This document shows positions 9,675-19,759 of a stretch of 28,337 nucleotides of DNA, in pieces. Origin of the DNA: Diphasiastrum complanatum (lineage: Eukaryota > Streptophyta > Lycopodiopsida > Lycopodiales > Lycopodiaceae). The DNA lies in assembly GCA_029204225.1 (NCBI GenBank), contig MU836470.1, positions 1-28,337 on the forward strand, written 5' to 3'. The translations under genes were made by a program, and so were the position numbers. The notes under the pieces are model-generated. The model was not told the DNA's origin. It did no database searches and was given only the letters and a program-made list of their open reading frames with translations. Position 1 is the first letter of the stretch, and every line of letters begins with the position of its first letter.

Positions 9675-10369
9675 CCTATTCAAAGAATCTCTGTTGCCAC
9701 AAAACATACGCTATTTCATTTCTTGCGATCCTGCTTTTTACTGCGGCGTTATTATCAGGGACAACAGAATGGTAAGTTTGTTCGATCGCTCTTACGTATA
9801 GAGTTGCATCCGAAGAAAATACTGGAGTCTGGATTTGTTCGTTTGTTGCTTTGTAATTGGAATCAAATCCTCGTGTATTATTATTTCTTTGGAGGATCTG
9901 GCCGATCTTGCTTCCCATCCAATGATGTTGTGCTGTGCTCTTATTCATTTTTGAGGCGGAAGCAAGTGCTTGAGTAGACGGTCATACGTTATTTTAAGGC
10001 TATTCCCGAAAAAGCTATCATTATTTCGAATTTTCGAACATGCTATTGGTTTATTTCTCCAATGGCGTTTTTATGTTGTAGTTTTGGGTGCTTGAGATTT
10101 GCTGAGTTGGAAAGGTTGTTGTGTGCGAGTTAATGAAGTGAGTTGGTACCTGCAGGTGTGTGTTGCGTGTCTTTTGCCTTTGTTCCTGATACCTCTGTTG
10201 AATATTCTACCTAAATTGCTGGATCTGCTTATGGTGAGTAGATAATTCAACCCTTGAAGATGTTCCCTTGAATAACTCAGCAACATATCATCATGATAGT
10301 TCATTAACCTTGTTTACTGTTGATGGCTGTACGATTTCTCGATCTTAAAAATCTATATGTTTTGTGCAG

Positions 10370-10465
10370 GCAAGACTATATGCGGCAGTCGGCTGGGAAT
10401 ACAAAGCTCCTGTCAGAGTCCCGGCTTCTTGCCCTTACAAAAGTGATTCTAGCTCAGTCGCCAAG
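10370..10465 (+). CDS. Candidate coding exon 2 of a small unidentified gene
   Basis: A 96-base block with about 50% GC is bounded by TTTTGTGCAG at its left and AAG|GTAGAT at its right, good plant acceptor and donor sites. Joined to the leader ending in ATG at 9771 it encodes M plus 32 residues: ARLYAAVGWEYKAPVRVPAS, then CPYKSDSSSVAK, ending in phase 0. A second frame is also open through the whole exon (it contains NTKLLSESRLLALTKVILAQ) and would continue the open frame of the leader, so the reading frame is not certain. I recognise no family in either. The start-codon context argues for the first frame. The introns would be 598 bases (9772-10369) and about 1.4 kb. Confidence 0.4.
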
Positions 10466-10544
10466 GTAGATATTCCCATTTCTTTTGACGAGCATACCTG
10501 TACGTCTTGCTTGACATTTATGGTTCTTTTTCCGGCAGAGAGGG

Positions 10545-10764
10545 ATCGGGAGATCGTTGGACGTCACCTTTTTCAATTGTTTTTAAAAGTTTTGTCAGAT
10601 CTTTTGGTTTTGCACGGCTCAAGCCAGTCTTGAAATTTGATATTTATGGCTGCAGGCCACGCAATTTGAGATTAAAATTTAGTAAAGTTAATGTCCCTTA
10701 TTTGTCCTTTGATTCCAAAAATTGCTTCTCAAGCTTTTTCTCCGTTAACAAAATAGGGTTTTGA
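10545..10764 (+). other. Possible alternative exon with a strong acceptor
   Basis: TTCTTTTTCCGGCAG ends at 10544, an excellent acceptor. The following sequence is open to 10764 in the second frame of exon 2, reading SGDRWTSPFSIVFKSFVRSF early on; a GTAAAG donor lies near 10681. Spliced to exon 2 in the ATG-GCA frame it stops after 15 codons. No family is recognised. It could be an alternative exon or chance. Confidence 0.2.
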
Positions 10765-11847
10765 AGTATGAAATTATTATTGGCTTTGCCTTGCAAAGTC
10801 AGATACTATTTATGTGGTCTGGTTGGTCAATCTGAAAAAGCCAACGTTAAAGGAGGTGCCTAAAATTTGAAGGCTGGCTATAATAGATGATAGGTACTTT
10901 GATTCTTGGTCATTTGTGCAACTAATAGCTCACGCAAATTGGGGCAAGAGCCCAAATTATGACTATTCATGTATGAACATAAATCCTTCAGACAAGGCCT
11001 TTGGGGTATGCCACAACATCCTTGTTTAATTTGGAGTCGCTTTGATTGTTCTACAACATTCATATAACGCGGACAAGTCTTAGAATCAGTTGAGATGCAC
11101 TTTTCAAGGTGCTTGTCAAAATGAAGTCCTTAAAAAATTCTCTCCCAATGATGTTGATGTTCACAATATTTGCCTTTCGAATATGTTTATAATGGGCTAT
11201 GACTTGCAAAACACTTGTCAAACTTCAACATTGGCTCAAACAAGTCCATTTATCTTGGAAATGGTTGTAATTGCAGATTAAAATGCACAAATAATTGTAT
11301 TTCTAAAACAATCCCTTTCCAATGTTCAACTATGGCAACTTAGGGTGGTTCTAGGCTCACTGCCTAGCAAGTGTCGTGGCTTATGCTACAAAATAGTATG
11401 CTAAACAAAAGTGTCATGACAATACTTGTAAAATTACAGGGGTGATGGAAAACGATAAGACAATCTAAAAGGTTGTTAGAAACAGCATCAAGTTCTTTAA
11501 AATTTGCAAAAGAAGTAACGAGACTGCCCAGGATTTTTAGTGCAAGGACATAGGTTCTAAGGTTTCTGCAGCCAAACTACATGCTGCAGCATGTGAACAT
11601 CATCCTTAGTTTACTTTCATTGAAATCATGCAGCTTGCTGCTATGCGAATGTCTTTTTTCTTTGCTCAGAAAACTGTGTCCTGTTCAATAAAATGAATGC
11701 AAAATTGACAGTAGCATCTAGATACTTTACATTTGATTGAAAACAGTTTATCCTCAGGTATATTTTTAGCCAATTTGAGCCAGTTATATTGAGTTGGGTT
11801 GCGTAGGAACTATAAGACTGAACCCCCTTTTTAAATTATCAATGCAG

Positions 11848-11919
11848 ATGAGCCATGATCTTCATACGGCTGCAGAAGTTGCTAAAGAACAGAATGGTGT
11901 AAACTCAAAAGTGGGTTAG
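11848..11919 (+). CDS. Candidate terminal coding exon of the small gene
   Basis: After a TTATCAATGCAG acceptor, an open block of 23 codons reads MSHDLHTAAEVAKEQNGVNS and KVG and ends in TAG (11917-11919). Its phase (0) matches exon 2, giving a predicted product of 56 residues: small, basic at the start and Ala/Glu/Lys-rich at the end. No signal peptide, membrane segment or known domain is visible. In the competing frame of exon 2 this exon gives an immediate stop. A 3' untranslated region with a poly(A) signal follows, which suits a last exon. Function unknown. Confidence 0.4.
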   Translation: MSHDLHTAAEVAKEQNGVNSKVG

Positions 11920-12181
11920 AATCTTCTTCTGAGAGACTATCAAATGTGGCTTTGCTGATGGGATCTACAGTTGAGAAGATTTGGCAGCTGAGCCCCTATC
12001 ACCATTGTTTATAACTTGTACTTAAGTTCGAGAGGAAAATGATCATTCTGATGTTTTTAAGCACGACTTTGTGAGCAATTTTTTTGTGTATATTTGTACC
12101 TTTAAACTACAAAAACGTTTCCTAAAAGCTTTTCCCTTCGCTTCCTGTGATCATTCCACTTGTACTTACTGACTTAAAGAT

Positions 12182-12197
12182 AATAAAAGCTTTTATT
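12182..12197 (+). terminator. Candidate poly(A) signal AATAAA in a 16-bp palindrome
   Basis: AATAAA at 12182-12187 lies about 260 bases after the candidate stop codon. It forms the left part of the perfect palindrome AATAAAAGCTTTTATT (12182-12197). The T-rich DNA before it fits a plant 3' UTR. Confidence 0.4.
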
Positions 12198-12303
12198 CTA
12201 CTCAGGTGAACCTACTCTTACCTATCAATCCTAGGTCCTAGAATCTTTTGCAACTTTTAGAATGCTGTTCCAGCACATGGGTATAGCACTGAAATCTGAA
12301 GTT

Positions 12304-12566
12304 AGGCCCGTTTCAGATTAAGCCGGGTGGCAATCCCTTGGGTCGAGATGGCTGGCTGGGACTCTCGGCCTTCCCCCCTTTCAGACTACATTTCATGTTT
12401 ACACTGGGTGGTAGCACATGAAGTAGCATTCCTCATTGCCATGTAGTTTTGGAGCCAGTCACCACGCATGAATCTGAAAGGAAAATAGAAGATAGGAGGG
12501 AAGTGCCAGGCCAACAGACATGCCCTACTTTGAATCCACCTGTAGTCAGATTTGAAACCTTCGGGC
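12304..12566. mobile_element. Possible composite MITE remnant
   Basis: GGCCCGTTTCAGATTAAGCC (12304-12323) faces a diverged inverted counterpart CAGATTTGAAACCTTCGGGC (12547-12566). Inside lies a tighter inverted repeat, CCTTTCAGA (12377-12385) and TCTGAAAGG (12473-12481), which bounds a 105-base block. The GC content exceeds that of the flanks and there is no coding frame. Nested short inverted repeats built on TTTCAGA suggest a small non-autonomous DNA element, but the outer arms are imperfect and no target-site duplication was established. Confidence 0.3.
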
Positions 12567-12599
12567 ATATTTTTCTTCTTCAGGTACCCATTTAGAATT

Positions 12600-15500
12600 G
12601 TTTATCTTACTGGAGTGTACAAATTGTTGTCTGTAAGCTGAAAAGATAGGTGAAATATGATCTAGACCCATGGCTTCACCCTGGGCAGAGATTTCAGACA
12701 ATTATTTTTCAAAAACCTCTTAAAGTGCATAGAGATTGAAGAACGAGAAGTCCCATCTTAGATGAACTTAATCGGACCAGCTATGTGACCTATACTAGTG
12801 TTTTGGTGATGCATTTTTGTTCGTAGCTTGTACTTGTAGAATAATGCCACACTGATGGACTTGAAGTGCATTTTGGCACTTTCAATTTTGTATGAGCTCA
12901 TGCATTAACACCGAAGTTGTAGAAACTAGACACATTTGGACTACCTTTTGCATTAATTTTGAAAATCAACAACTCAATTGATAGAAAAGAATTTGAAATC
13001 AATGTTTTTTAAGGCAATTTTTTGTAAAACATGATGCCATAGAAAAATCAGGACAAGCTTTATTCTTTCAGAGTGACAGGACTGTCTCCTGAAGTTATCT
13101 TTGTGAAAATTTGGAAACATCAAATAACCAGGTATAACTTATTCAAAATATATTTTCTTCTAAGAAATCACTACATCAAATATTGCTTAAAATTAGGTAC
13201 GAGTGCTTCAAAAAACCCAGTCAGAAGTGCGATTTCCTGTTGTCAAAAACATGCTGCCTTTCGTCATTTGAATTTGTACAAAGCAGAATTTACGTTTATT
13301 TCTTAATAAGGACATAGGACATATGTTTACATATATTTTGTATATAAACAATTAGAAAGTTTGACAAATTTCACATTGTTGAGAATCAATTGGTACTCAA
13401 ATTTCTCAATTGCCTTGTAGAAATACAAGACATGGCAAGTCTAACATGATCTCGGAGGGCAATTCCAATTCTGCCTAGATGAGATCAATTATGTAAATTA
13501 TGTAGATACTCAATTTTGTGACGATTTTGAAAAATAAAACCTCAGAAATTTTTTATCCTTGGTACTTTAAGCAAAGATGCAATAATGAAATCACCAAGGA
13601 TGTTGGTATTGTATCTCAATATTGAATTTCATTTGTTTGTAGCAAACATTGGAGTGTACACGTGATTTTTGTAAGGGTGGATTCAAATGGAAGCTACAAA
13701 CCTATTTGCATGAAAATGAATTCCTTGGAATCCACCCAATGACACGCCAACTCCTTGTACAAGAGGATGGTGGTGCTTTTGCTAAGCCATAGGGGCACAA
13801 TGTAGATAGAGATTATTGATGCCAAAGAGCTAGATGTCCTCACATACTTGCTTAACATGAAACACTCATATCAAGTTTTAGATCACATTTTTTTCATGTA
13901 TAATTGATGAAGTGCATCATTCCTAAGGTCCACCTAAGGTCATTTTTCCATGTGAGAAAAGTTTGCCAACTTGACTATGTGAATGTATGCTTCGCTTAAA
14001 AGAGGAAAAATAAAATTTTATGGACCCATTACTAGTCTATAAAATATCTAATATCATACTCAAAGAAACACAAATTTTCTCAAAAAATTTGAAATTAATT
14101 TACAAAGCTTTCAAAGAATAAGTCCTTCCAAAAATCTAAATATTATAGATTTTTGGGGTTTTATATGAATTTCAATGTAACTATAATATAGTGCATATGA
14201 TAATGAACTGTTTAGAAAATAAAAAAATTGAATGAATGGACATGCTTCATGACATAGTTAGCTATATATCTTGTTGAATTATGGGAGTCTCAAATCAAGT
14301 GCAAAAGGTGAATGATCTAGAGGTCTTGAGAAGTTAGGTTCACCATTTTATTACATTTGGTCGTACAAATTTGATATTGCACATGAATCGATTTCTTGTA
14401 GATCAATTGTCATCTTTTTTATTTATTTTAAAATCAGTTTCATGTCTTGACATGAGATTATGAAATTCATTTCTCAACACTATTCTTTGACAATCTTAAG
14501 TTACTACCAACTTGACAGTTACATAACAAGATTTACCAATAGAATAAAATATCATAGAATAATATTATCTCACTTGCCTACTTGTCGTGGATAATCTTAC
14601 TAATGTATATGTCTTCTTTTAAAGTTTATGTTCATTTGTTGTAGATCTCTCACCTATTTTTGCAACTCTCTATCTTCCACCATTCTTCACAATGTTGCTT
14701 TAGCACATGGTGTTTTGCATGTGGTGTTGCTTTAGCATGTGATGTTTTGCAATTTTTTCACATTTGATACTATGCCTCTCCCTTTCACTCTTTCAAGAGA
14801 ATTTCTCCTATTAATATCTTTATTGGTTATTGAGACATGATTGGCATCTTCTCCATTTAGTTTTGCTCATTGATACGTCACAATTTTTGAAAAATATAAA
14901 CTATCAAACATACCAATCGATTTTCCACTTCCACATCGCTAGCTTGACCTATATGAGCTAAGTTTTTTTGTTGAGCTTGATTCTCTTCATTTCTTTTGTT
15001 CACATTCTTTTGCCTATAAAACAAATTTACAATAAAGCTAGTTATATTTAAGGATGTTCCACAAGTCTCACGTAATGTAATGCACCATCTATGAAAATAT
15101 GCAAGATAAGAATAAAATATGTCAAAATAATAACATACTAGAGTCATCTCAACATTCATTGTCTCTTGGATCCACTCCCATTGTTCCTTGGTTAATCTGA
15201 TTTGATTGGCCCAAATTGTTTTGCTCTAGTCTCCAAGAAAATATTAAACAATGCACTCTTCCATCTTTTGAAGCACTCATCTATCTTTTGGAACACTCTT
15301 TCATCTACTACCTTTGTTTGTTTTTAGCAAAACGTTTTCAAAATTGGCAGATGTATATGAAAATGCCTACAATTGACACATTATTTTTATTATAATAAAG
15401 CATTTCATAAAACTTTCTTCCAATTTTTACTTTTTGTGGAATACATTACTATGTATACAAGAGAAAGAACATTATTAGGCATGAATTTCATGACGAGCTA

Positions 15501-15800
15501 ACAATGACTGTGCATTGTGCCAAAACAGATGAACATGAATGTGTGGGACATCATGAATGAAAGGCGATGTGTAGGCAATTTTTTCCCTCACAAACCTTGA
15601 AAATGTTTGTGAAAACCCATCTCATAAATCCCCCACAATTGTTCCTCGTGATTCACCACAATAAATGTTTGTTTAGCCTTTACACGTGTAACTCTAGGTT
15701 CTCTAACAAGTTTTTTAAGTCTATCAATTCTACTAAATTATGTATTTTTAAAATTTTTATAGATGTAAGATCACAATGAAAAATTTAAAAAAAAAACACG
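12600..15800. other. 3.2 kb AT-rich intergenic stretch
   Basis: No coding sequence, RNA gene or tandem repeat that I can support. Short ORFs (13073-13306, 14878-15159, 15567-15779) show no motifs and are AT-driven. The stretch is probably old, degraded intergenic DNA. Confidence 0.4.
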
Positions 15801-15806
15801 ATCACC

Positions 15807-15960
<154 letters not shown>

Positions 15961-15961
15961 T

Positions 15962-17000
15962 GGATCATTGTGCTATGCTACTATATCGTTGGACAACAAC
16001 AGGCTACCGCTTTCTCAAGAAGTAAAGGTCCTAAACCAATAACCCCTCTAACCTGCACCATATGGCTTTTTTTGAAAATAATTTCTTCCTACTCTTTTTT
16101 GTGATAAGCTCTATAATGGGTTTAAACTTGGCCAAAATGGAGGGACAAGATTTGTTACTTCCTTTGCAATGCAAAATGCCACCTTCCAGGAAGCCTCATT
16201 ACACACTACTATACTTTATGTAGTTTCGACTAGTTTTCCTCACAACATCTAGTGAAGAGTTCATCATCTCTCTCCTCCGGTGAATGCACCCTACTACACT
16301 TCCATCCTTCGGAAGCTATCATATGGCAAGAGGTCTATCTTAGTCCTTTGCAAGGCCATCACTTTTCTTTGCTCTAAGCAATTGGATGAATGGTTCTCTG
16401 CTATTTTCTATGATATGCTTGCATATTGCTCCTCATGATAAGCATAATATATGTTAAGAAATGATGAGGAGAGATCGCTGATCAGCGATGAACCACCCAT
16501 CACTTTTTTACTTTAAAAAACAGTCTTTTTTGCCTATTGGGCAGCGATGGACATATCTATATATTTTCCATTACAAGTAATGATTCTGTTTGCGTTCCTA
16601 GTACCAGGCAACGATGCTAACATAAGCACCTTTTTCTTATTGATAGCCTACACTCATGATGAATAGCAATGGTGTTTTAAACTTTTGATGATCCTGTTCA
16701 ACAATGGATAACGAGCTCATACAACTTTTTTTATGAAGAAAACTTTGATTTGCCCATCTCTGATCCAGCGATGGAGTGTAGGAAGTTTATAAGCATTTTC
16801 GAAACTCTAAAACATGCTTGCTTTGAGGCTATGTTAATAAGATTTACTGCTATGTGTACAACAACCTTTCAGATACTTTATGCTCTATTTGTCTTTTCTA
16901 CCAATTTAACATGTCTTTTCAAATGATATACACATCTCGTAGTGATCGTGTAGTATTGGGATACTAAATGATTTACGTATCATGGTAATGTAGGATTTCT
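15962..17000. other. Non-coding stretch with a weak recurring GCGATGG motif
   Basis: No gene recognised. Variants of (C/A)GCGATGG recur at irregular 36-68 base intervals between 16484 and 16770. A perfect 16-base palindrome ATCGCTGATCAGCGAT lies at 16474-16489. These may be traces of a degenerate repeat. Confidence 0.35.
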
Positions 17001-17005
17001 TGTTA

Positions 17006-17275
17006 CTACAACCTACCATCACATTCGTTTAGGTTCAAAAACGAACCACGCATTGTTAATAAGCGTCCATACATGTATGCAATTCGTCGAAACCAACCTA
17101 TGACAACTGTGACTTGAACATTCTTAGCACTCAGTCCATCCATACCCATTAGGACATGTGGAGCTAGTGCATGGTGTTTGACAAATTTAGATGCATGTAA
17201 AGGAGATAAAAAACAATTGGTTGAGAATTGGCATCCTATAAGGAATATTTCTAGGCCATTGGGGCATATATACAT
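17006..17275 (-). CDS. Unidentified minus-strand ORF
   Basis: An 89-codon open frame contains LSPLHASKFVKHHALAPHVL, then MGMDGLSAKNVQVTVVIGWF and a YMYGRLLTMRGSF segment. Its composition looks more protein-like than the surrounding shadow ORFs, with few Lys/Ile/Phe homopolymers and balanced charged residues, but I do not recognise a domain. It lies about 75 bases downstream of another minus-strand open stretch (17349-17570) and 0.7 kb downstream of the ORF at 17979-18353. The three may be exons of one decayed gene or transposon ORF; the splice sites were not resolved. Confidence 0.3.
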   Translation of the reverse strand: MYICPNGLEIFLIGCQFSTNCFLSPLHASKFVKHHALAPHVLMGMDGLSAKNVQVTVVIGWFRRIAYMYGRLLTMRGSFLNLNECDGRL

Positions 17276-17348
17276 GTAGAAACTCGCCCATCTAATTCAC
17301 CTATTTTCGAATTCCAAGTGTCAAGTTCCTCTTCTCTCGTGTATTTGG

Positions 17349-17570
17349 TCATCGTGGCTTGAGAGTGAAGTTGATTGGGATTTGACTCTCAGTTTTCAGT
17401 TGGTTGGGCGGTTCGGCTCCATAGTCATCCTTGATATCAGAGCTCAGCTTTGTCTCAATTAGAAGGTCAAGATGCTTTTTTCTTTTTTGGCATCTTTTTG
17501 GTAGTATTTCCTTGTTTTTTACTTCTTGCAAGTGGAATTGACCTCCAAGTAAGTGTCTTCTTTGATTCAT
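17349..17570 (-). CDS. Unidentified basic minus-strand ORF, possible exon
   Basis: Seventy-three codons, Lys/Arg-rich at first (EILPKRCQKRKKHLDLLIET) and then acidic and polar (KDDYGAEPPNQLKTESQIP). The basic stretch could be nuclear-targeting, but this is only composition. It is on the same strand as the ORFs on either side. No domain recognised. Confidence 0.25.
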   Translation of the reverse strand: MNQRRHLLGGQFHLQEVKNKEILPKRCQKRKKHLDLLIETKLSSDIKDDYGAEPPNQLKTESQIPINFTLKPR

Positions 17571-17978
17571 GGCTTTTGATTTGTATTCGCTAGTTTAGCT
17601 TGTAGAATTCACACATATTTCAAAAGGCTCGTGTTGTTTACAAAAAAATATTTAAGAACAGCTAAACAATATGAAAATCTTGAAACATAATATGGATTTA
17701 TCATATATTTTGAAATTCTAAGTAACTTGCAACACATAAACCACATATAAAGATACAAACGAAAAAGTACAACATGGACAATATAAAAAAACTAACACTT
17801 ACAATTTGAAATTATTTACATCTCACATATACATGCGCATCAAAGCAGAAATGGTTTTTGCATAAAACAACTGCAAGATATCTTTATTTATAAATTGTAT
17901 TACAAAATATATACCTGGATTCGCAAATGGCCATTACAAAATATTTACATTGATTGGCAGGGGCCAAGCACCAATATG
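17571..17978. other. AT-rich spacer between minus-strand ORFs
   Basis: Highly AT-rich with no coding or repeat signal that I can support. If the neighbouring ORFs are exons of one minus-strand gene, this would be intronic. Confidence 0.3.
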
Positions 17979-18353
17979 CTATGTGTCTTCAATATCTAAG
18001 TCTATATGTAAATCACATGTAACACGGGTATTGGAATCATCTGATTCTTCAGAAGATTGACTATCTGAAACAGATTCCAAACATTTCATATTCTCCATAT
18101 AGGCTTTAGTAAGATTTGTATTTCTAGAGTGTCGATCGATATCCGCCCACCGACATTTAGCAAAGGGGCTACCATATAAGATAGTTGATATACACACTGA
18201 CCAGTCCAAAGTAGAGAAGGATTCAACAATGTTGTTCACGCCTTTCCAATGCTCTGCTCTTTTTTTGTGAGATGGCTTGCACATCACATAACTTTTTGAG
18301 CATTTTTCACTATCCCCAAAACACAATTTCAAGAAGTTAAATTTGTTATGCAC
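17979..18353 (-). CDS. Unidentified minus-strand ORF with acidic Ser-rich tail
   Basis: This 124-codon frame has no clear ATG: the frame is open upstream to a double stop at about 18401-18406, and the residue at 18353 is a GTG codon. The body contains SYVMCKPSHKKRAEHWKGVN, an aromatic stretch STLDWSVCISTILYGSPFAK and CRWADIDRH. The C-terminus is acidic and Ser-rich (SDSQSSEESDDSNTR, ending DLDIEDT). It looks like real protein sequence, but I know no matching family. The first 20 or so codons are duplicated 72 bases upstream. It abuts a plus-strand copia relic, so its 5' part may have been cut off. Confidence 0.35.
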   Translation of the reverse strand: MHNKFNFLKLCFGDSEKCSKSYVMCKPSHKKRAEHWKGVNNIVESFSTLDWSVCISTILYGSPFAKCRWADIDRHSRNTNLTKAYMENMKCLESVSDSQSSEESDDSNTRVTCDLHIDLDIEDT

Positions 18354-18456
18354 ATAGGCACTTATATCATTTGGATCCTCTACATTATATAGAACAAATA
18401 GTACGGGTTACTATTTGTTATGCACACAGGCATTTATATCGTTTGGCTCCTCTGCA
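18341..18456. repeat. 72-bp in-frame tandem duplication, diverged
   Basis: ATTTGTTATGCACATAGGCA at 18341 recurs as ATTTGTTATGCACACAGGCA at 18413, and the similarity continues for about 43 bases. The offset of 72 bases is a multiple of three, so both copies read in the same minus-strand frame (PNDI-x-A-x-VHNK). The outer copy is cut by two stops. Confidence 0.7.
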
Positions 18457-18900
18457 TCACCCTTGATCTCGCTACTATCTCCAACGCAAGGGAAATGTGG
18501 GATGCACTCATGGCAAGGTTTTAGGACAAGTCACACAATCAAATCACGCATTTGGAGATCAGCTTACCTATCTAAGATGGGATGGGAAAGATCTCACGAG
18601 CTTCATCAGAAAGATTAAAAACTTGTTACTATCTCTACACAACGTTGGAATAGAACACGCAGTCATCGTGATATGACTTTCGACAAAGCTGCCATTGACA
18701 TCAAAGAAGAGGTGGAGGCTTGAGAGAACTATGATAACAAGCATGAGTCAGATCAAGCTCTCTACAGTAGCAGAGATCAGCCAAAGAAGAAGCCTTAGCC
18801 TAAGAGGGAGTCAACCTGAAGAGGAGATCGGAAGAGAGAGGGAGATCAAGAAAGGAGATCAAAAGGTAGGAGCAAGACAAGCAGCAAGGTGGTGAGAAGA
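18457..18900 (+). pseudogene. Ty1/copia gag, decayed
   Basis: Across several frames the plus strand reads LDLATISNAREMWDALMARF, then LSKMGWER or equivalently L-x-WDG-D-LT, then KIKNLL-SLHNVGIEHAV, a TKLPLT-like segment and WRLERTMITSMS. The family pattern is S-AKE-WD-L-x-x-F, a L-x-x-LR-W-D-G-x-x-x-SFI-x-x-xK-x-L-x-x-L, then LP-x-xW. Frame changes and stops break it. It lacks the gag N-terminus, which should precede 18457 but is replaced by the duplicated 72-bp sequence. It continues into the zinc knuckles at 18906. Confidence 0.7.
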
Positions 18901-18905
18901 AAAAT

Positions 18906-19010
18906 TGCATCAGATGCAGACGTGAAGGCCACACTATGGATAAATGTTGGTTGAATTCAAAGATCGAGTGTGTACATTGTCACAAGAAGGTTCATGCTGC
19001 CATGGATTGT
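18906..19010 (+). pseudogene. Two CCHC zinc knuckles of copia gag
   Basis: CIRCRREGHTMDKC (18906-18947) and CVHCHKKVHAAMDC (18969-19010) both fit C-x2-C-x4-H-x4-C exactly and lie in the same frame, seven residues apart. Zinc knuckles bind element RNA during packaging. All eight metal ligands are intact although the gag around them is frame-shifted. A tandem pair is less usual in copia gag than a single knuckle. Confidence 0.85.
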
Positions 19011-19179
19011 TATCAGAATCCAAGGAACAAAAAGGTAGAAGGCAGAAATGAAAGCTCCAATAGCTCATCATATGTGGAGGAGCCAAAATCCTTAGAGATG
19101 GCTAAAGAGTGAGCAAATCACAATCCATCCACCTATTTGTGCACTGATGTATGTGCTACATCTCAGGCCATTTTTCAGG

Positions 19180-19400
19180 ACGTCGTTCTTGACCCAGATG
19201 CTACGTCACTTTTGTGACAACAAGACACATGATAGCTGACTTTTGACAGACAGACGCCTCTAGATATATTCTTTTGGGAGATGGATCGCGACACAAAGTG
19301 AGCAGAACTGGAGTGCTATGGATGAACACCAACAACAAAGACAGAAGGCTAGACGACAACCTGTACGTTCCTACATTATAGAAGGATCTACTTTTTGTTG
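19180..19400 (+). pseudogene. Copia aspartic protease, inactive remnant
   Basis: VVLDPDATS near 19182 corresponds to the active-site box (W)xLDSGAT(S/D)H of copia protease. The catalytic Asp is kept, but Ser and Gly of DSG are replaced by Pro and Asp, and the frame stops at 19216-19218. Downstream, a LGDGS-like stretch with SRTGVLWMNTNN and NLYVPT fits the rest of the domain. The enzyme would process the element polyprotein; this copy cannot. Confidence 0.65.
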
Positions 19401-19420
19401 AAAGGATAGTAGATGTAGGC

Positions 19421-19756
19421 ATGTGTGTGACATTCATGGATGAAGCATGCAACATGGTTGATGTCAGCACTAGTACCCTCATCATGCAAGGTAGACGGAA
19501 AGGCAACCTATATCATCTGAAGGTACGCCTACCTACAAAGCAAGCTCATCAGATCCATGAGCCCATGGACGTTCTACGACATAGGAGACTATGTCGTATG
19601 AACACATTGGCTTTGTACAAAGCCAGCCAACACGTCATATTCACAAGTGCTAGCATCAAAGATGCAACCAGTAAAACATCCTATGATGCATGCCACAAAG
19701 GCAAGATGTCCCGTACACCCTTTACAAAGGACTCCTTCAAAGCGACAGAGCTGTAG
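19421..19756 (+). pseudogene. Copia GAG-pre-integrase segment, open frame
   Basis: The 111-codon frame contains STLIMQGRRKGNLYHLKVRL, then RHRRLCRMNTLAL and SYDACHKGKMSRTPF. The family pattern is G-x-R-x-G-N-L-Y-x-L, then W-H-R-R-L-G-H-x-N, then C-x-x-C-x-x-G-K-x-x-R-x-x-F. The Gly-His of the WHRRLGH box is changed to Cys-Arg, and the first Cys of the zinc site is not in place. Beyond about 19760 no integrase DDE core follows, so the element is truncated or replaced there. Confidence 0.75.
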
Positions 19757-19759
19757 GAA

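Larger units (their letters stand above)
9521..9771 (+). other. Candidate first exon / 5' leader of a small spliced gene
   Basis: This segment is clearly GC-richer than its surroundings and starts with a pyrimidine patch (9521-9542). It ends at 9771 in ...AACAGAATG, directly followed by GTAAGTTT, a near-perfect 5' splice site. If spliced to the acceptor at 10369, the last three bases become an ATG in the context ACAGAATGGCA, with A at -3 and G at +4, the preferred plant start context. It also contains a 20-base palindrome and a 21-base direct repeat (listed separately). Another frame is open across the leader (9491-9771) and could read into exon 2 instead. The true 5' end is not visible. Confidence 0.45.

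Noticed and set aside
9676-9948. 90-codon minus-strand ORF opposite the small gene
   Set aside because: It spans the leader and first intron on the wrong strand and shows no domain; it is probably a shadow of the GC-richer leader.
16474-16780. Recurring (C/A)GCGATGG words as a tandem array or CRISPR-like array
   Set aside because: Spacing is irregular (36-68 bases) and the units share only 6-8 bases; a CRISPR array is not expected in this genome.
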